Shown: positions 32,062-40,825, numbered from the stretch's first letter. The stretch: 64,000 bases of DNA from Pleomorphomonas sp. PLEO (GCF_041320595.1 NZ_CP166625.1:4090001-4154000); one strand, 5' to 3'. Numbers and translations are program-made. Notes: a model not told the origin generated them from the letters alone.

Positions 32062-33021
32062 TCAGCGCACGTAGTCTACGGGGGCGACGCCGAGCTCGGC
32101 GGCGATGGCGGTATTGGTGGCGGCGCGGTCGGCCTCGTCCTTGAAGCGGACGTAGTGCAGACGCGGGAACCGGCGTTCGAGATAGTTCATGTCCTTGAAG
32201 GGACTGGTCTTTGCCAGAATGATCAGCGGCTGGCCGGGATGCGGCGTCTTGGCCGCCCAGCGCAGCGCGCCGAGATCATGGCCGTCGACCTCCGCCACAA
32301 CGGCGCCGAAGGCCTCGAACTTGGCCCTGATGTCGCGCACGTCCATTACGCTGGACATGGCGCCGTCGCATTGCTGCTGGTTGACATCGACGATGGCGTT
32401 GAGCGTGTCGATGCCGTGATAGGCCGCCGCCTGTACCGCCTCCCAGGTCTGCCCTTCCTCAACCTCACCGTCCGACATGAACACCCAGACGCGGCCGGTC
32501 TCGCCCTTGCGGCGACGGCCCCAGGCAAGGCCGGCCGCCGTCGACAGACCGACGCCGAGGGTGCCGTTGTGCACCTCCATGCCAGGGGAATGCTCGGCGC
32601 CGATCATCTCGACCGACGAACCGTCGCGGTTGAACTGTCCGAGGGCTTCCGGTGCGAGGCGCCCCACTTCGATCAGGGTGGCATAGGCGACGAGCGCGTA
32701 ATGCGCCGGCGCGAAGATCAGCCGGTCGAACCCCGGCAGAGCAGGGCCGTTGTAGCCGGCGCCGGTGTGATAGTCGGTGTTGGTGGCGGAAGGCACGCCG
32801 CCGAACGGCTCGGGCACCGGCGGCAGCGTCGGCTCGCCGATATGGAGTTCCTCGTTGTAGAGCCAGGCCAGTTGCTCGGCCGCCGAACAGGCCTGGCTCA
32901 GGTAGCCGCCGTTGTTGCGGATGGTGTGTTCGAACACGCGCCGCCTGATGCCGAGCGCGATCTCCTCGGTGGTTCTTGAGTTGGGCGTGCTGGGTTTGGA
33001 CGAGCGAGGCTGCCGTGCCAT
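32062..33021 (-). CDS. Transketolase-like protein, N-terminal (PP) subunit
   Basis: A 319-residue thiamine-diphosphate-binding half of a split transketolase. The metal/ThDP motif is SDGEVEEGQ ending at VDVNQ, close to the GDG...NN family pattern but with S and Q at the ends. I choose the start MARQPRSS because GGAGAAACCG sits just before it; an upstream ATG lacks a good site. It is followed after 40 bases by the C-terminal subunit gene. The substrate is unknown. Confidence 0.88.
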   Translation of the reverse strand: MARQPRSSKPSTPNSRTTEEIALGIRRRVFEHTIRNNGGYLSQACSAAEQLAWLYNEELHIGEPTLPPVPEPFGGVPSATNTDYHTGAGYNGPALPGFDRLIFAPAHYALVAYATLIEVGRLAPEALGQFNRDGSSVEMIGAEHSPGMEVHNGTLGVGLSTAAGLAWGRRRKGETGRVWVFMSDGEVEEGQTWEAVQAAAYHGIDTLNAIVDVNQQQCDGAMSSVMDVRDIRAKFEAFGAVVAEVDGHDLGALRWAAKTPHPGQPLIILAKTSPFKDMNYLERRFPRLHYVRFKDEADRAATNTAIAAELGVAPVDYVR

Positions 33022-33060
33022 CGGTTTCTCCGGATAAGTGGCATGAAAGAACGTCACGAA

Positions 33061-33089
33061 GCCGGCCTCGGCTGAGTGCCGAAGCCGGC
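33061..33089 (-). terminator. Hairpin between binding-protein and transketolase genes
   Basis: GCCGGCTTCGGC and GCCGAGGCCGGC form a long stem with one mismatch and a five-base loop, without a T run. Such hairpins after a binding-protein gene commonly keep the binding-protein mRNA more abundant than downstream enzymes; that role is inferred. Confidence 0.5.
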
Positions 33090-33118
33090 TCGCTTAAGGA
33101 GGCGCGAGGAGAGCCCGC

Positions 33119-34171
33119 TTACTTGCTGGCGACCGGAATCCACGGCGAAAGAGCGACATCGCTCTCGTTGAACGACGGCACCTTGGCGGCCAGTTCCTCG
33201 ATGGTGGTCACGCCGGCGGCACGCAGGTCGGCCTGGGTCAGCAGGGTCGGCTTGATGACGAGGCTGTGGTCGACGGGTTCGCCGGCCACGAGCTTGGCAG
33301 CGGCGCGGATGGCAGCGGCGCCGACCAGAGCCGGATTGGTGGCGACCGTTGCAACCCACGGGCTGCCATCGGCGACGATTTCCTGGATGTCGGCCGTGGA
33401 GACGTCGGCCGAGTAGATCTTCAGCTTGCTGGCCGTCCCGTTTTCCGTCGCGGCGAGTTTCACGCCACGGGCGAACTCGTCATAGGGGGCGAAGACCACG
33501 GAGATATCCGGGTTGGCGCGCAACACGGCCTTGGCCTGATCGGAGGTGGAGAGCGCCGTCGTCGCATTGACCACGCCGAACTGCGCTTTCTCGACGACGC
33601 CGGCATTGGCCTTCTTGAAGTCCTGCCAGACCTCATTGCGGCGGTCGAGCGGCGCAAAGCCGGCGACATAGGCATAGCCGGCGTTGAAGCTGGTGCCGTT
33701 GTCCTTCACAGCCTGCTCGAGGGCGAGGCGGGCGAGTTCATGATCGCTCTGCTCGACCTGCGGCACGGCCGGGTTGTCGATGTTGACGTCGAAGGCGACC
33801 ACCTTGATGCCGGCGTCGAGCGCCTTCTGCACCACGTCGCGCAGCGCTTCCGGCTCGCCGTGGTCGATGACGATGGCCTTGACGCCCAGATTGATCGCCT
33901 GCTCGATCTGCAGGCGCTGCTCGGCGCTGTCCTGACGGCCGGGGAACACCTGCAGGTCGACGCCGATGGCCGCCGACTGGGCCTTGGCACCAGCCTGCAC
34001 AGCCGCGAAGAAATCGCCGGCCGAGATGAAGCCGACCAGAGCGAACTTGACGCCGCCCTTATCAAACGGTGCGGGGGCGCCGGTCAGGCCGGCGGCCAGG
34101 GAGGCGCCGGCGAGCAGGACAGATGCCAGAACAGTGGCCGTCGATGCGGCCGTCCTCGTGATGAAACTCAT
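33119..34171 (-). CDS. Periplasmic sugar-type ABC substrate-binding protein
   Basis: A 350-residue type I periplasmic binding protein of the RbsB/LacI fold. It has a Sec signal (about 1-27, cleavage after SLAA), ALVGFISAGDFFAAV at the first strand and AIVIDHGEP plus VAFDVNIDN further on. Such proteins bind pentoses, hexoses or nucleosides. No permease or ATPase follows; instead the split transketolase and RuBisCO-like genes do. Either the membrane parts are encoded elsewhere or they are shared. The ligand is probably the precursor used by this operon. Confidence 0.88.
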   Translation of the reverse strand: MSFITRTAASTATVLASVLLAGASLAAGLTGAPAPFDKGGVKFALVGFISAGDFFAAVQAGAKAQSAAIGVDLQVFPGRQDSAEQRLQIEQAINLGVKAIVIDHGEPEALRDVVQKALDAGIKVVAFDVNIDNPAVPQVEQSDHELARLALEQAVKDNGTSFNAGYAYVAGFAPLDRRNEVWQDFKKANAGVVEKAQFGVVNATTALSTSDQAKAVLRANPDISVVFAPYDEFARGVKLAATENGTASKLKIYSADVSTADIQEIVADGSPWVATVATNPALVGAAAIRAAAKLVAGEPVDHSLVIKPTLLTQADLRAAGVTTIEELAAKVPSFNESDVALSPWIPVASK

Positions 34172-34658
34172 GAGATTTCCCCGATGCGGCCATGTGGCCG
34201 GGTGTCGATACCGACGGCGCTGCCTTGTCCGCCAAATGGCGTTCTGCGAGCCGTGCCTAAGGATATTTATCTATCGACAAACTAGTCAAAGAACGTCCGC
34301 CGCCGTATTCTCCTGGAGCGGTGATGTTTGGTTCGCTTGCCGGCGTCGGCGGAGAAAACTGTTCCTGTTCGTCGAAAATTGCCGCGTCATCACCAACGTG
34401 AATGCGCGGCAGCCTTGGTCGCCTCGAAACGCCCTTTGCCATCGCGGAGACACCGCTGGCCCCGTGATCAAAGGCAGCAACAATCGGGCGTCAAACCGAA
34501 GTCGCCTCGGCAAGGTTCGGAAACTGTTGTCGTTTTAGCGACAATGGAGGGTAAGATATTTCCTGTTGCGATCAGGATTTGAACGGGTCAACGTCGGCGG
34601 CGGCAGGGCAAGGCTGCATCATGGATCCCATTCCAACGGCCACGGAGTGACCGCCTTG
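34172..34658. promoter_or_regulatory. Divergent control region between two transport operons
   Basis: About 490 bases with no supported gene, holding the promoters of the sugar-type and amino-acid-type binding protein genes. At 34261-34275 the sequence GGATATTTATCTATC shares nine bases (TTTATCTAT) with the box at 62541-62560 and, read in reverse, CGATAGAT with the marD box. It is therefore a weak member of the TTTAGTA box family. Confidence 0.4.
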
Positions 34659-35474
34659 ATGACGCCCCGCCTGCTCGTCCTGTTTGCCGCCCTTACCCTG
34701 CCCACCGTCGCCTTCGCCGGAGAAACGCTCGACCGTGTCCACGCCAAGGGTGAAGTCGTCGACGTCCTCGTTAATGACTATCCGCCCTTCGGCTTCATCA
34801 ATGACAAGAATGAACTCGACGGCTTCGATGTCGACGTGGCCCGAGCCTTTGCCGAAAAGCTTGGTGTCAAACTGAAGCTGGAAACGCCGGGATGGGAAAC
34901 CATCATCGGTGGCAAGTGGGCCGGTCGCTGGGACTTGGCCATTTCCTCGGCAACACCGACTGAGGAGCGCGCCAAGGTCGTGAACTTCCCGGTGATCTAC
35001 TACAGCCTGCCGGCCGTGTTGGTCGTCAACAAGGACGAGACGACCATCCAATCGGCCAAGGACATCACCGGCAAGAAGGTCGGTGCCGGTACAGGTTCAT
35101 CCTACGAAGCTTACTTGAACCGCAATTTCGTCATCCCCGGCCAGCCGGCCATCGAATTCCCCTTTGGCAATGTCGAAGTCGTGCCTGGAGATGAAACGGT
35201 CAACTTCCAGAATTTGGCCTTGGGAGCCGGTGTGCGGCTCGATGCCATCGTCGCCTCCGCCGGCACAGCCCAGGGACAGATCGACGCGACCGGCAAGCTG
35301 AAAGTGGTCGGCAAGCCCTTGTTCGCCGAGCCGAATGCCGTGGTCACCGACAAGGGCGATCCCGAGTGGGACGCCGAGGTCGCCCGTGTCATCAAGGAGC
35401 TGAAGGCCGACGGCACGATCGCCCGCATTTCCCAGAAGTGGTTCCATACGGACATCACCAAAGATGCCGAGTGA
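34659..35474 (+). CDS. Amino-acid-type ABC substrate-binding protein
   Basis: A 271-residue type II binding protein of the polar amino acid family. It has a signal peptide (cleavage after VAFA), YPPFGFINDKNELDGFDVDV near the mature N terminus, and the conserved aspartates and arginine of that fold. The start at MTPRLL is chosen for its GGAG site; the longer in-frame extension is unlikely. It overlaps the permease gene by 11 bases. With the homocysteine methyltransferase at 36335, S-methylmethionine is a reasonable candidate ligand, by analogy with mmuPM. Confidence 0.85.
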   Translation: MTPRLLVLFAALTLPTVAFAGETLDRVHAKGEVVDVLVNDYPPFGFINDKNELDGFDVDVARAFAEKLGVKLKLETPGWETIIGGKWAGRWDLAISSATPTEERAKVVNFPVIYYSLPAVLVVNKDETTIQSAKDITGKKVGAGTGSSYEAYLNRNFVIPGQPAIEFPFGNVEVVPGDETVNFQNLALGAGVRLDAIVASAGTAQGQIDATGKLKVVGKPLFAEPNAVVTDKGDPEWDAEVARVIKELKADGTIARISQKWFHTDITKDAE

Positions 35475-36306
35475 CATCACTCAATCCGGAGTTCCCATCG
35501 TTGCGCGGCCGGTGAACACCCACCGGCTGCGTTTCGATTTCACGCTGCGGGTCTGGCTGACCTGGGCGCTGCTGCTCATCGCCCTCATCGGCGGGCTGCA
35601 GCATCTCGGCCTCGACTTCGCGCTGATCCGTGCCAAGCTGCCCTTCATGCTCGGCCTTCATCTGTCGCCCAATGGCTTCGTCCAGGGTGTAGTTCTGACT
35701 ATTCTGGTGACAGCGATGTCGATGGTGTTCGCTGTCGGTCTTGCCGTGTTGACGGCGCTCGGCCGGCTTTCGCGCAACCCGGTCGCCTTTGCCATCGCCA
35801 CCTTCTACGCATCCTTCTTTCGCGGCACGCCGCTGCTGGTGCAAGTGCTGCTGATCTACCTCGCCCTGCCGCAGTTCGGCATCATCCTGTCGGCGCTGAC
35901 CTCGGGCATCATGGCCCTGTCACTCAATTACGCCGCCTATCTGGCCGAGACGATCCGTGCCGGGATTACGGCGGTCCCGCGCGGACAGCGCGAGGCGGCG
36001 ATGGCCCTTGGCTTGTCGCCGTTGCTGATCGCCGTCAAGATCGTCGCTCCGCAGGCGGCGCGCGTCATCATTCCGCCGGCCGGAGCCCAGTTCGTCTCGA
36101 TGCTGAAGGATTCGTCGCTGGTATCGCTGATGGGACTGTGGGAACTCAACTTTCTCGCCCAGTCCTACGGTCGTTCGACCTATCACTACATGGAAATGCT
36201 GCTGACGGCCGCCTTCATCTACTGGGGACTGTCCATCCTGTTCGAGATCGTCCAACATCGTCTGGAAGTGCGCTTCGGCCGCGCCTACGGCGCCACCCGT
36301 GGATGA
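35464..36306 (+). CDS. Amino acid ABC transporter permease
   Basis: A 280-residue inner-membrane permease of the HisMQ family. Several transmembrane helices are evident, with the FRGTPLLVQ segment and the EAA loop (GQREAAMALGLSPLLIAVKI). It is translationally coupled to the binding protein. No ATP-binding subunit follows, and no second permease is present, so it probably forms a homodimer and borrows an ATPase encoded elsewhere. Confidence 0.9.
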   Translation: MPSDITQSGVPIVARPVNTHRLRFDFTLRVWLTWALLLIALIGGLQHLGLDFALIRAKLPFMLGLHLSPNGFVQGVVLTILVTAMSMVFAVGLAVLTALGRLSRNPVAFAIATFYASFFRGTPLLVQVLLIYLALPQFGIILSALTSGIMALSLNYAAYLAETIRAGITAVPRGQREAAMALGLSPLLIAVKIVAPQAARVIIPPAGAQFVSMLKDSSLVSLMGLWELNFLAQSYGRSTYHYMEMLLTAAFIYWGLSILFEIVQHRLEVRFGRAYGATRG

Positions 36307-36334
36307 AGCCCATGGCACAAGAAAAGAGAATCCT

Positions 36335-37255
36335 ATGACTGCCAAAGCTCCTGTCACCATCCTTGACGGCGGCATGGGCCGCCTGCTTGAGCGGCTGGGC
36401 GCCCCGTTCCGCCTGCCCGAATGGTCGGCCCTGTCGCTGATCGAGGCCCCCGATTACGTGCGCCGCGCCCATCAGGCCTATGTCGATGCCGGCGCTGAAA
36501 TCATTACCACCAATTCCTATGGTCTGGTGCCGCACATGATCGGCGAGGAGCGCTTCTGGAAAGAAGGGCGCGCGCTGGCCGACCGCGCCGGTTCGATCGC
36601 CCGCACTGTCGCCGATGCCGCGCCGCGCAAGGTGATCGTCGCCGGTTCGCTGCCACCGATCTTCGAAAGCTACCGGCCGAACAAGTTCATCGAGGAGCAG
36701 GCGCCGCCGATTCTCGCTGAACTGGTGGCTGGGCTGGCGCCGCATGTCGACGTCTGGCTGGTCGAGACACAGAGCTCCACGGCCGAGGCGCTGACCGCCT
36801 TCGCGGCGGCGAAGGCGACCGGCAAGCCGATCTATATCTCCTATACGCTGCGCGACGAGCGCGGCCGCACCGGCCCCGCCGAATTGCGGTCGTGGGAGCC
36901 CGTCGGGGAAGCGGTTTTGCGAACGCTCGCCGCCGGAGCCTCGGCCATCCTGTTCAACTGCAGCCAGCCCGAGGTGATGAGCGCCGCGCTGAAGGCGGCC
37001 CGCCTCGCCATCGAATCTTTTGGCAAACCGGGCATCGGCCTAGGCGTCTACGCCAACGCCTTCGTGCCGGAGCCGCCCTCGGACGAGCCCTATGCCGGCA
37101 TTTCCGAGCTCAGGCCCGATCTCGACCCGCCGAACTATCTCAAGTGGATCGATCGCTGGATCGACGATGGCGCCACCATCGTCGGCGGCTGCTGCGGCAT
37201 CGGGCCGGAGCATATCGAGGCCATTGCCCAGAGCCGATCAAAAGAGGCGGCCTGA
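36335..37255 (+). CDS. Homocysteine S-methyltransferase (MmuM-like)
   Basis: This enzyme moves a methyl group from S-methylmethionine or S-adenosylmethionine to homocysteine, giving methionine, with a zinc thiolate centre. The 306-residue protein starts MTAKAPVTILDGGMG. It shows the three zinc cysteines as FNCSQPE and the VGGCCGIGPEHI motif near the C terminus. The upstream in-frame start at 36299 overlaps the permease; the later ATG gives the family N terminus. It ends the amino acid transport operon, which links that transporter to a methyl-sulfonium compound. Confidence 0.9.
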   Translation: MTAKAPVTILDGGMGRLLERLGAPFRLPEWSALSLIEAPDYVRRAHQAYVDAGAEIITTNSYGLVPHMIGEERFWKEGRALADRAGSIARTVADAAPRKVIVAGSLPPIFESYRPNKFIEEQAPPILAELVAGLAPHVDVWLVETQSSTAEALTAFAAAKATGKPIYISYTLRDERGRTGPAELRSWEPVGEAVLRTLAAGASAILFNCSQPEVMSAALKAARLAIESFGKPGIGLGVYANAFVPEPPSDEPYAGISELRPDLDPPNYLKWIDRWIDDGATIVGGCCGIGPEHIEAIAQSRSKEAA

Positions 37256-37331
37256 CAGAACGACCATGGCGGCTGCTCTGGCGTCATTTGCTGGGGTAGC
37301 CGCGTGGCAAGAACAGCCGCTTTGCCGTGTC

Positions 37332-37353
37332 AAATTAGTAAATATTACCTATA
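37332..37353 (+). promoter_or_regulatory. TTAGTA box upstream of the PPC/ECF operon
   Basis: AAATTAGTAAATATTACCTATA lies about 50-70 bases before the GTG start of the PPC-domain gene. It shares the TTAGTA core but is a weaker match than the boxes before marD or the Aap-like operon. Confidence 0.35.
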
Positions 37354-37403
37354 GAATCGATATTCTTCTGGCTAACTTCGACTGGCTTTCACAAGGAGCC
37401 GTC

Positions 37404-37841
37404 GTGTCAGAAAATTCAGTTCTACCGCCCAGTCGTGGTCGCTTTTATGCCGTCCGTTTCAAGCCGGGCGAAGATCTTCTCGCCGGCCTCAGAGCCTTCG
37501 TTGCCGAGCGTGGCTTGCAAGCAGTGTCGATCGTCACCGCCGTCGGCAGCCTGAAGAAGGCTCCGCTCCGTCTGGCCAACACGGGCGTCTGGGAGACACG
37601 CGAGGGGCATTTCGAAATCGTCTCGCTGGTCGGGACGATCGATGCGCTGGGCGAGCACCTGCACATCTCCCTGTCCGACCGGCATGGCGTCACCGTTGGC
37701 GCGCATTTCGGTCCGGGCTCGGCCGTCTACACCACGGCCGAAGTCGTGCTGGTCGATCTCGAAGACTACAGCTTCACCCGCGAGCCCTGCGCCCTCTCCG
37801 GATACGACGAGCTGATCATCTCATCGCGCGAAAGCCGGTGA
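37404..37841 (+). CDS. PPC/DUF296-domain protein
   Basis: A 145-residue protein consisting of one PPC (DUF296) domain, from FYAVRFKPGEDLL to the C terminus, with GSLKKAPLRL, GHLHISLSD-like EHLHISLSD and the GAHFGPGS core. PPC domains form trimers and occur fused to DNA-binding hooks in plants or alone in bacteria, where function is unclear. A GTG start with a perfect AAGGAG site is used; the long upstream frame has no support. It is followed after 25 bases by an ECF transporter, so a regulatory or accessory role for that system is possible. Confidence 0.8.
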   Translation: MSENSVLPPSRGRFYAVRFKPGEDLLAGLRAFVAERGLQAVSIVTAVGSLKKAPLRLANTGVWETREGHFEIVSLVGTIDALGEHLHISLSDRHGVTVGAHFGPGSAVYTTAEVVLVDLEDYSFTREPCALSGYDELIISSRESR

Positions 37842-37866
37842 TCGAATAGCCGACAAGGAGTTCATC

Positions 37867-38463
37867 ATGTCCGTGATTGCCTCTTCGAAAAGTGCCTTCA
37901 ACACTCGCATCCTGACGCTGATCGCCGCCGCCATCGTCATCAACATCGTCGGCGGACAGATCAACGATGCCTTGCGCCTGCCGATCTTCCTCGACAGCTT
38001 CGGCACGGTGCTGGTCGGCGTGCTGGCCGGCCCGATCGCCGGTGGCATCGCCGGTCTCCTCACCAACCTGATCTGGGGACTGCTGACCAACCCGGTCGCC
38101 GCCGCCTTCGCGCCCGTTGCTCTGGTGATCGGTGTTGCCACCGGCCTGCTCGCCCGCGCCGGCTGGTTCCGCACCATCTGGCAGACCGCCATTTCCGGCG
38201 TGATCCTGGCAGCGGTGCTGACGCTCGTCGCCGTCCCCATCCAGGTCTACCTGTTCGGTGGCGTCACGGGGGCCGGTTCGGACTTCGCCGTCGCCTATTT
38301 CTCGCAACTCGGCGGTACGCTTTTGAGCTCGGTGGCCCTCACCGTCTTCGGCTCCAACGTCGCCGACAAGGTGATCACCGCCGTCGTCATCTTCCTGATC
38401 GTCAAGCGCCTGCCCGAGCGGCTGGCTACCGGCTTCCCCTACATCAGGTATTCGCGTGGCTGA
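37867..38463 (+). CDS. ECF transporter substrate-specificity (S) component
   Basis: A 198-residue membrane protein with about six hydrophobic segments and the charged GGQINDALRLPIFLDSFGTVL region typical of S components with unassigned ligand. It is first of an S-T-A set (T at 38456, ATPase at 39207). Energy-coupling-factor systems import vitamins or small metabolites; members for methionine and methylthioadenosine have been proposed, which would fit this neighbourhood. I cannot assign the ligand. Confidence 0.82.
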   Translation: MSVIASSKSAFNTRILTLIAAAIVINIVGGQINDALRLPIFLDSFGTVLVGVLAGPIAGGIAGLLTNLIWGLLTNPVAAAFAPVALVIGVATGLLARAGWFRTIWQTAISGVILAAVLTLVAVPIQVYLFGGVTGAGSDFAVAYFSQLGGTLLSSVALTVFGSNVADKVITAVVIFLIVKRLPERLATGFPYIRYSRG

Positions 38464-39222
38464 GATGCAGGTTGGCCGCTCTGGCCACAAGGCGCAGCCT
38501 GTCAATCCGCGCACCAAGCTCGCCGCCCTTCTGTGGACGGCGAGTTTGGTGCTTTTCCTGTCGGCCTTGCCGGCCTTTGTCTTCGCCGCGCTACTGTTGG
38601 CAGCCACCGCCCTGATCGACCGAACGCTCGCTCTCACCGTCTTGCGACGCGGCCTGGCGATTGCCCTGCCCTTCACGGTTGCAGTCGTAACGGTGCAGAC
38701 GCTGCTGATCCATCATCCCGATTCCGCCCCCTTTGGGGACCCGCCCTGTTCAGCGAACTGGGCCTTGAACGGTCGAGCGCGCTTGCCGGGCGCGTGACGG
38801 CCATCGTGACCACATCGCTCCTGGTGTTTACCTCCACCCAGCCGGCGACCCTCCTGAGATCGCTTGACACCGCGGGATGGCCGCCAGCGCTGGCCTATCT
38901 GATCGCCAGCCCCCTTTTGATGCTCGACGCCTTCGCCGCCCGTATCCGCGCCATTCGCGAGGCACAGGAGGCGCGCGGCTGGCGGCGTGGCGGATCGCCC
39001 CTTCATCGCCTTAAGGGATTGGTGCTTCTCATCTCACCGCTCATCACATCGGCGCTGATCGAGGCCGACCAGCGCAGCCACGTCCTCAACCAACGCGCCT
39101 TCCGCGCCTTTCCACGGCGGTCAACCCTGAGGCCAGTCGGCGAAGCTTCCTGGGAGAAGCCGGCCCGCGTCACTCTCGTCGGGCTCGCCGTGCTGCAAGC
39201 GGGAGTGTGGCCGTGGCTCTAG
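38456..39222 (+). pseudogene. ECF transmembrane (T) component, frameshifted
   Basis: The gene starts at 38456, overlapping the S gene, and reads NPRTKLAALLWTASLVLFLS, but the frame ends at 38797. Family-like sequence continues in another frame to 39222, including the TAIVTTSLLVFTST region and the coupling-helix segment EAQEARGWRRGG. Adding one G to the GGGG run at 38735-38738 restores a continuous protein through PFGGPALFSELGLE. This is either a true one-base deletion that inactivates the transporter or a sequencing error. Confidence 0.85.
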
Positions 39223-40598
39223 TCAACATTTCCGGTCTGTCCGTCAGCTTTGCCGAGCGGAAGATCCTCGATGGTATCGACCTTTGCCTTGAGCGCGGCG
39301 ACCGCGTCTGCATCGTCGGCGCCAACGGCTCCGGAAAATCGAGCCTGGGACAGGCTGTTGCCGGTTGGCTCAGCCATGGCCCGCATCTGCTGGGCGACAT
39401 TCTCACCGACGGCCAGCCCATCGCGGAGATTCCGGTCGCCGAGCGGGCGACGCTCGTTCAATACGTCGGCCAGGTGCCAATGCATCAACTGTCGGGTCGC
39501 GCCTTCACCGTCGCCGAGGAAGTGGCCTTCGGCCCGGAAAACCTGAACTGGCCGATCGCCGACATCGAGACACGTGTCGCCGATGTGTTGAAGCGGCTCG
39601 ACCTCGCACACCTCGACGAGCGCGACCCCTTCACCCTGTCCGGCGGCGAGCAGCAGCGCCTGTCCATCGCCTCGGCGATCGCCTTGTCACCGGCCCTGCT
39701 GATCCTCGACGAGGCCGAGGCCAATCTCGATGTCGGCGCGCGTCAGCGATTGGTTTCCGAGCTTGCCGCCCAACCAGCCGACAGCGCGCTTCTGATCCTC
39801 GACGTGGAGCCTGATCTCGGATTGGCGCTCGGCTGCCGGATGCTGGCGCTGGAGAACGGCCGCCTCTCGGACTGGTCGCCTCAGGCACGCCGACTGGCCG
39901 ACCGTGAGGAACGGGCGATTCATGCGGCGCCGACGGCCGCGCCCATCCTCGACGTCCGCGATGTCGCCTTCGGCTATCCGGAGCTCCCCCGGCTCTACGA
40001 GCGCCTGTCGCTGTCGGTCGCGGCCGGCGAAGCCGTGGCGCTGGTCGGCCCGAACGGCGTCGGCAAGAGCACGCTGTTCCGGCTGATCAACGGCCTGTCG
40101 CGGTCGGCATCGGGCAGCATCCGCATCGGCGACCGTTCCACCGCCAAGCTCAGGATCGACGAGATTGCCAGCCTGGTGGCGACAGTGTTTCAGGAGCCGG
40201 AGAACCAGCTGTTCTCGCCGACGGTGCGCGAGGAGGTCGCCTTCGGGCTCGACGGGCTCGGCCTCAAGCCCGTGGACATCGCGAGCCGTATCGCCGAGGT
40301 GCTTGAGCGTGTGGGCCTGTCAGACGTAGCCAATCGCCATCCTCTCGATCTCGACACGGCCAGCCGGCGCTTCGTCACCATCGCCTGCGCCCTCGCCCGG
40401 CGACCTGCCCTGCTCCTTCTCGATGAGGCCCAGCGCGGCCTCGACCGGACGAATGTCGCGCGGATCGAGAGGATCATTGCCGAGGAGCGCGCACGCGGGG
40501 CGAGCGTGCTGTTCATCTGCCATGATCCGGCTTTCACGGCGAGCAATGCGACGCGGATCATCGATCTCTCCGCATCGCCAAGGGCGGAGGCTGCCTGA
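39207..40598 (+). CDS. ECF transporter ATPase with two fused ABC domains
   Basis: A 463-residue tandem ATPase. Domain 1 has Walker A GANGSGKSS, signature LSGGEQQR and Walker B LLILDEAEA. Domain 2 has Walker A GPNGVGKST and Walker B LLLLDEAQRG, but its signature region reads LDTASRR instead of LSGGQ. One composite ATP site therefore looks degenerate, as in many asymmetric ABC pairs. The GTG start overlaps the end of the T component by 16 bases. It energises the S/T components if the T gene is functional. Confidence 0.88.
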   Translation: MAVALVNISGLSVSFAERKILDGIDLCLERGDRVCIVGANGSGKSSLGQAVAGWLSHGPHLLGDILTDGQPIAEIPVAERATLVQYVGQVPMHQLSGRAFTVAEEVAFGPENLNWPIADIETRVADVLKRLDLAHLDERDPFTLSGGEQQRLSIASAIALSPALLILDEAEANLDVGARQRLVSELAAQPADSALLILDVEPDLGLALGCRMLALENGRLSDWSPQARRLADREERAIHAAPTAAPILDVRDVAFGYPELPRLYERLSLSVAAGEAVALVGPNGVGKSTLFRLINGLSRSASGSIRIGDRSTAKLRIDEIASLVATVFQEPENQLFSPTVREEVAFGLDGLGLKPVDIASRIAEVLERVGLSDVANRHPLDLDTASRRFVTIACALARRPALLLLDEAQRGLDRTNVARIERIIAEERARGASVLFICHDPAFTASNATRIIDLSASPRAEAA

Positions 40599-40607
40599 CC
40601 GAGCCCT

Positions 40608-40627
40608 CCGCCGCCTCAGCGGCGGAA
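40608..40627 (+). terminator. Hairpin after the ECF ATPase gene
   Basis: TCCGCCGC and GCGGCGGA form an eight-pair stem with a four-base loop ten bases after the stop. No T run follows, so termination is probable but not certain. Confidence 0.45.
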
Positions 40628-40720
40628 TAAGTCGTCTCGCAAAGGCATGTTTTCCGCAGCATCCAGCCTGTTTTTCAATCGGCGGCTTTTGCAGCACAAG
40701 CTCACGGCCAAGCCCAAGTA

Positions 40721-40750
40721 ATTAGAATAGTATTTTAGTAGTTTATATAG
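40721..40750 (+). promoter_or_regulatory. TTTAGTA box upstream of the Ssu-like operon
   Basis: ATTTTAGTAGTTTATATAG lies at 40732-40750, preceded by a second half-like ATTAGAATAGT at 40721-40731. It sits 76-105 bases before the binding-protein start and aligns with the box at 53452-53475 (TTTAGTAG followed by CTATAT or TTATAT). Confidence 0.5.
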
Positions 40751-40825
40751 ACAATCGCCGTCCCGGGATTATCCTTCTGGTTGATGGGCCGAAGCGGGAA
40801 GCGGCCGCAAACGGGAGCACGGGGC

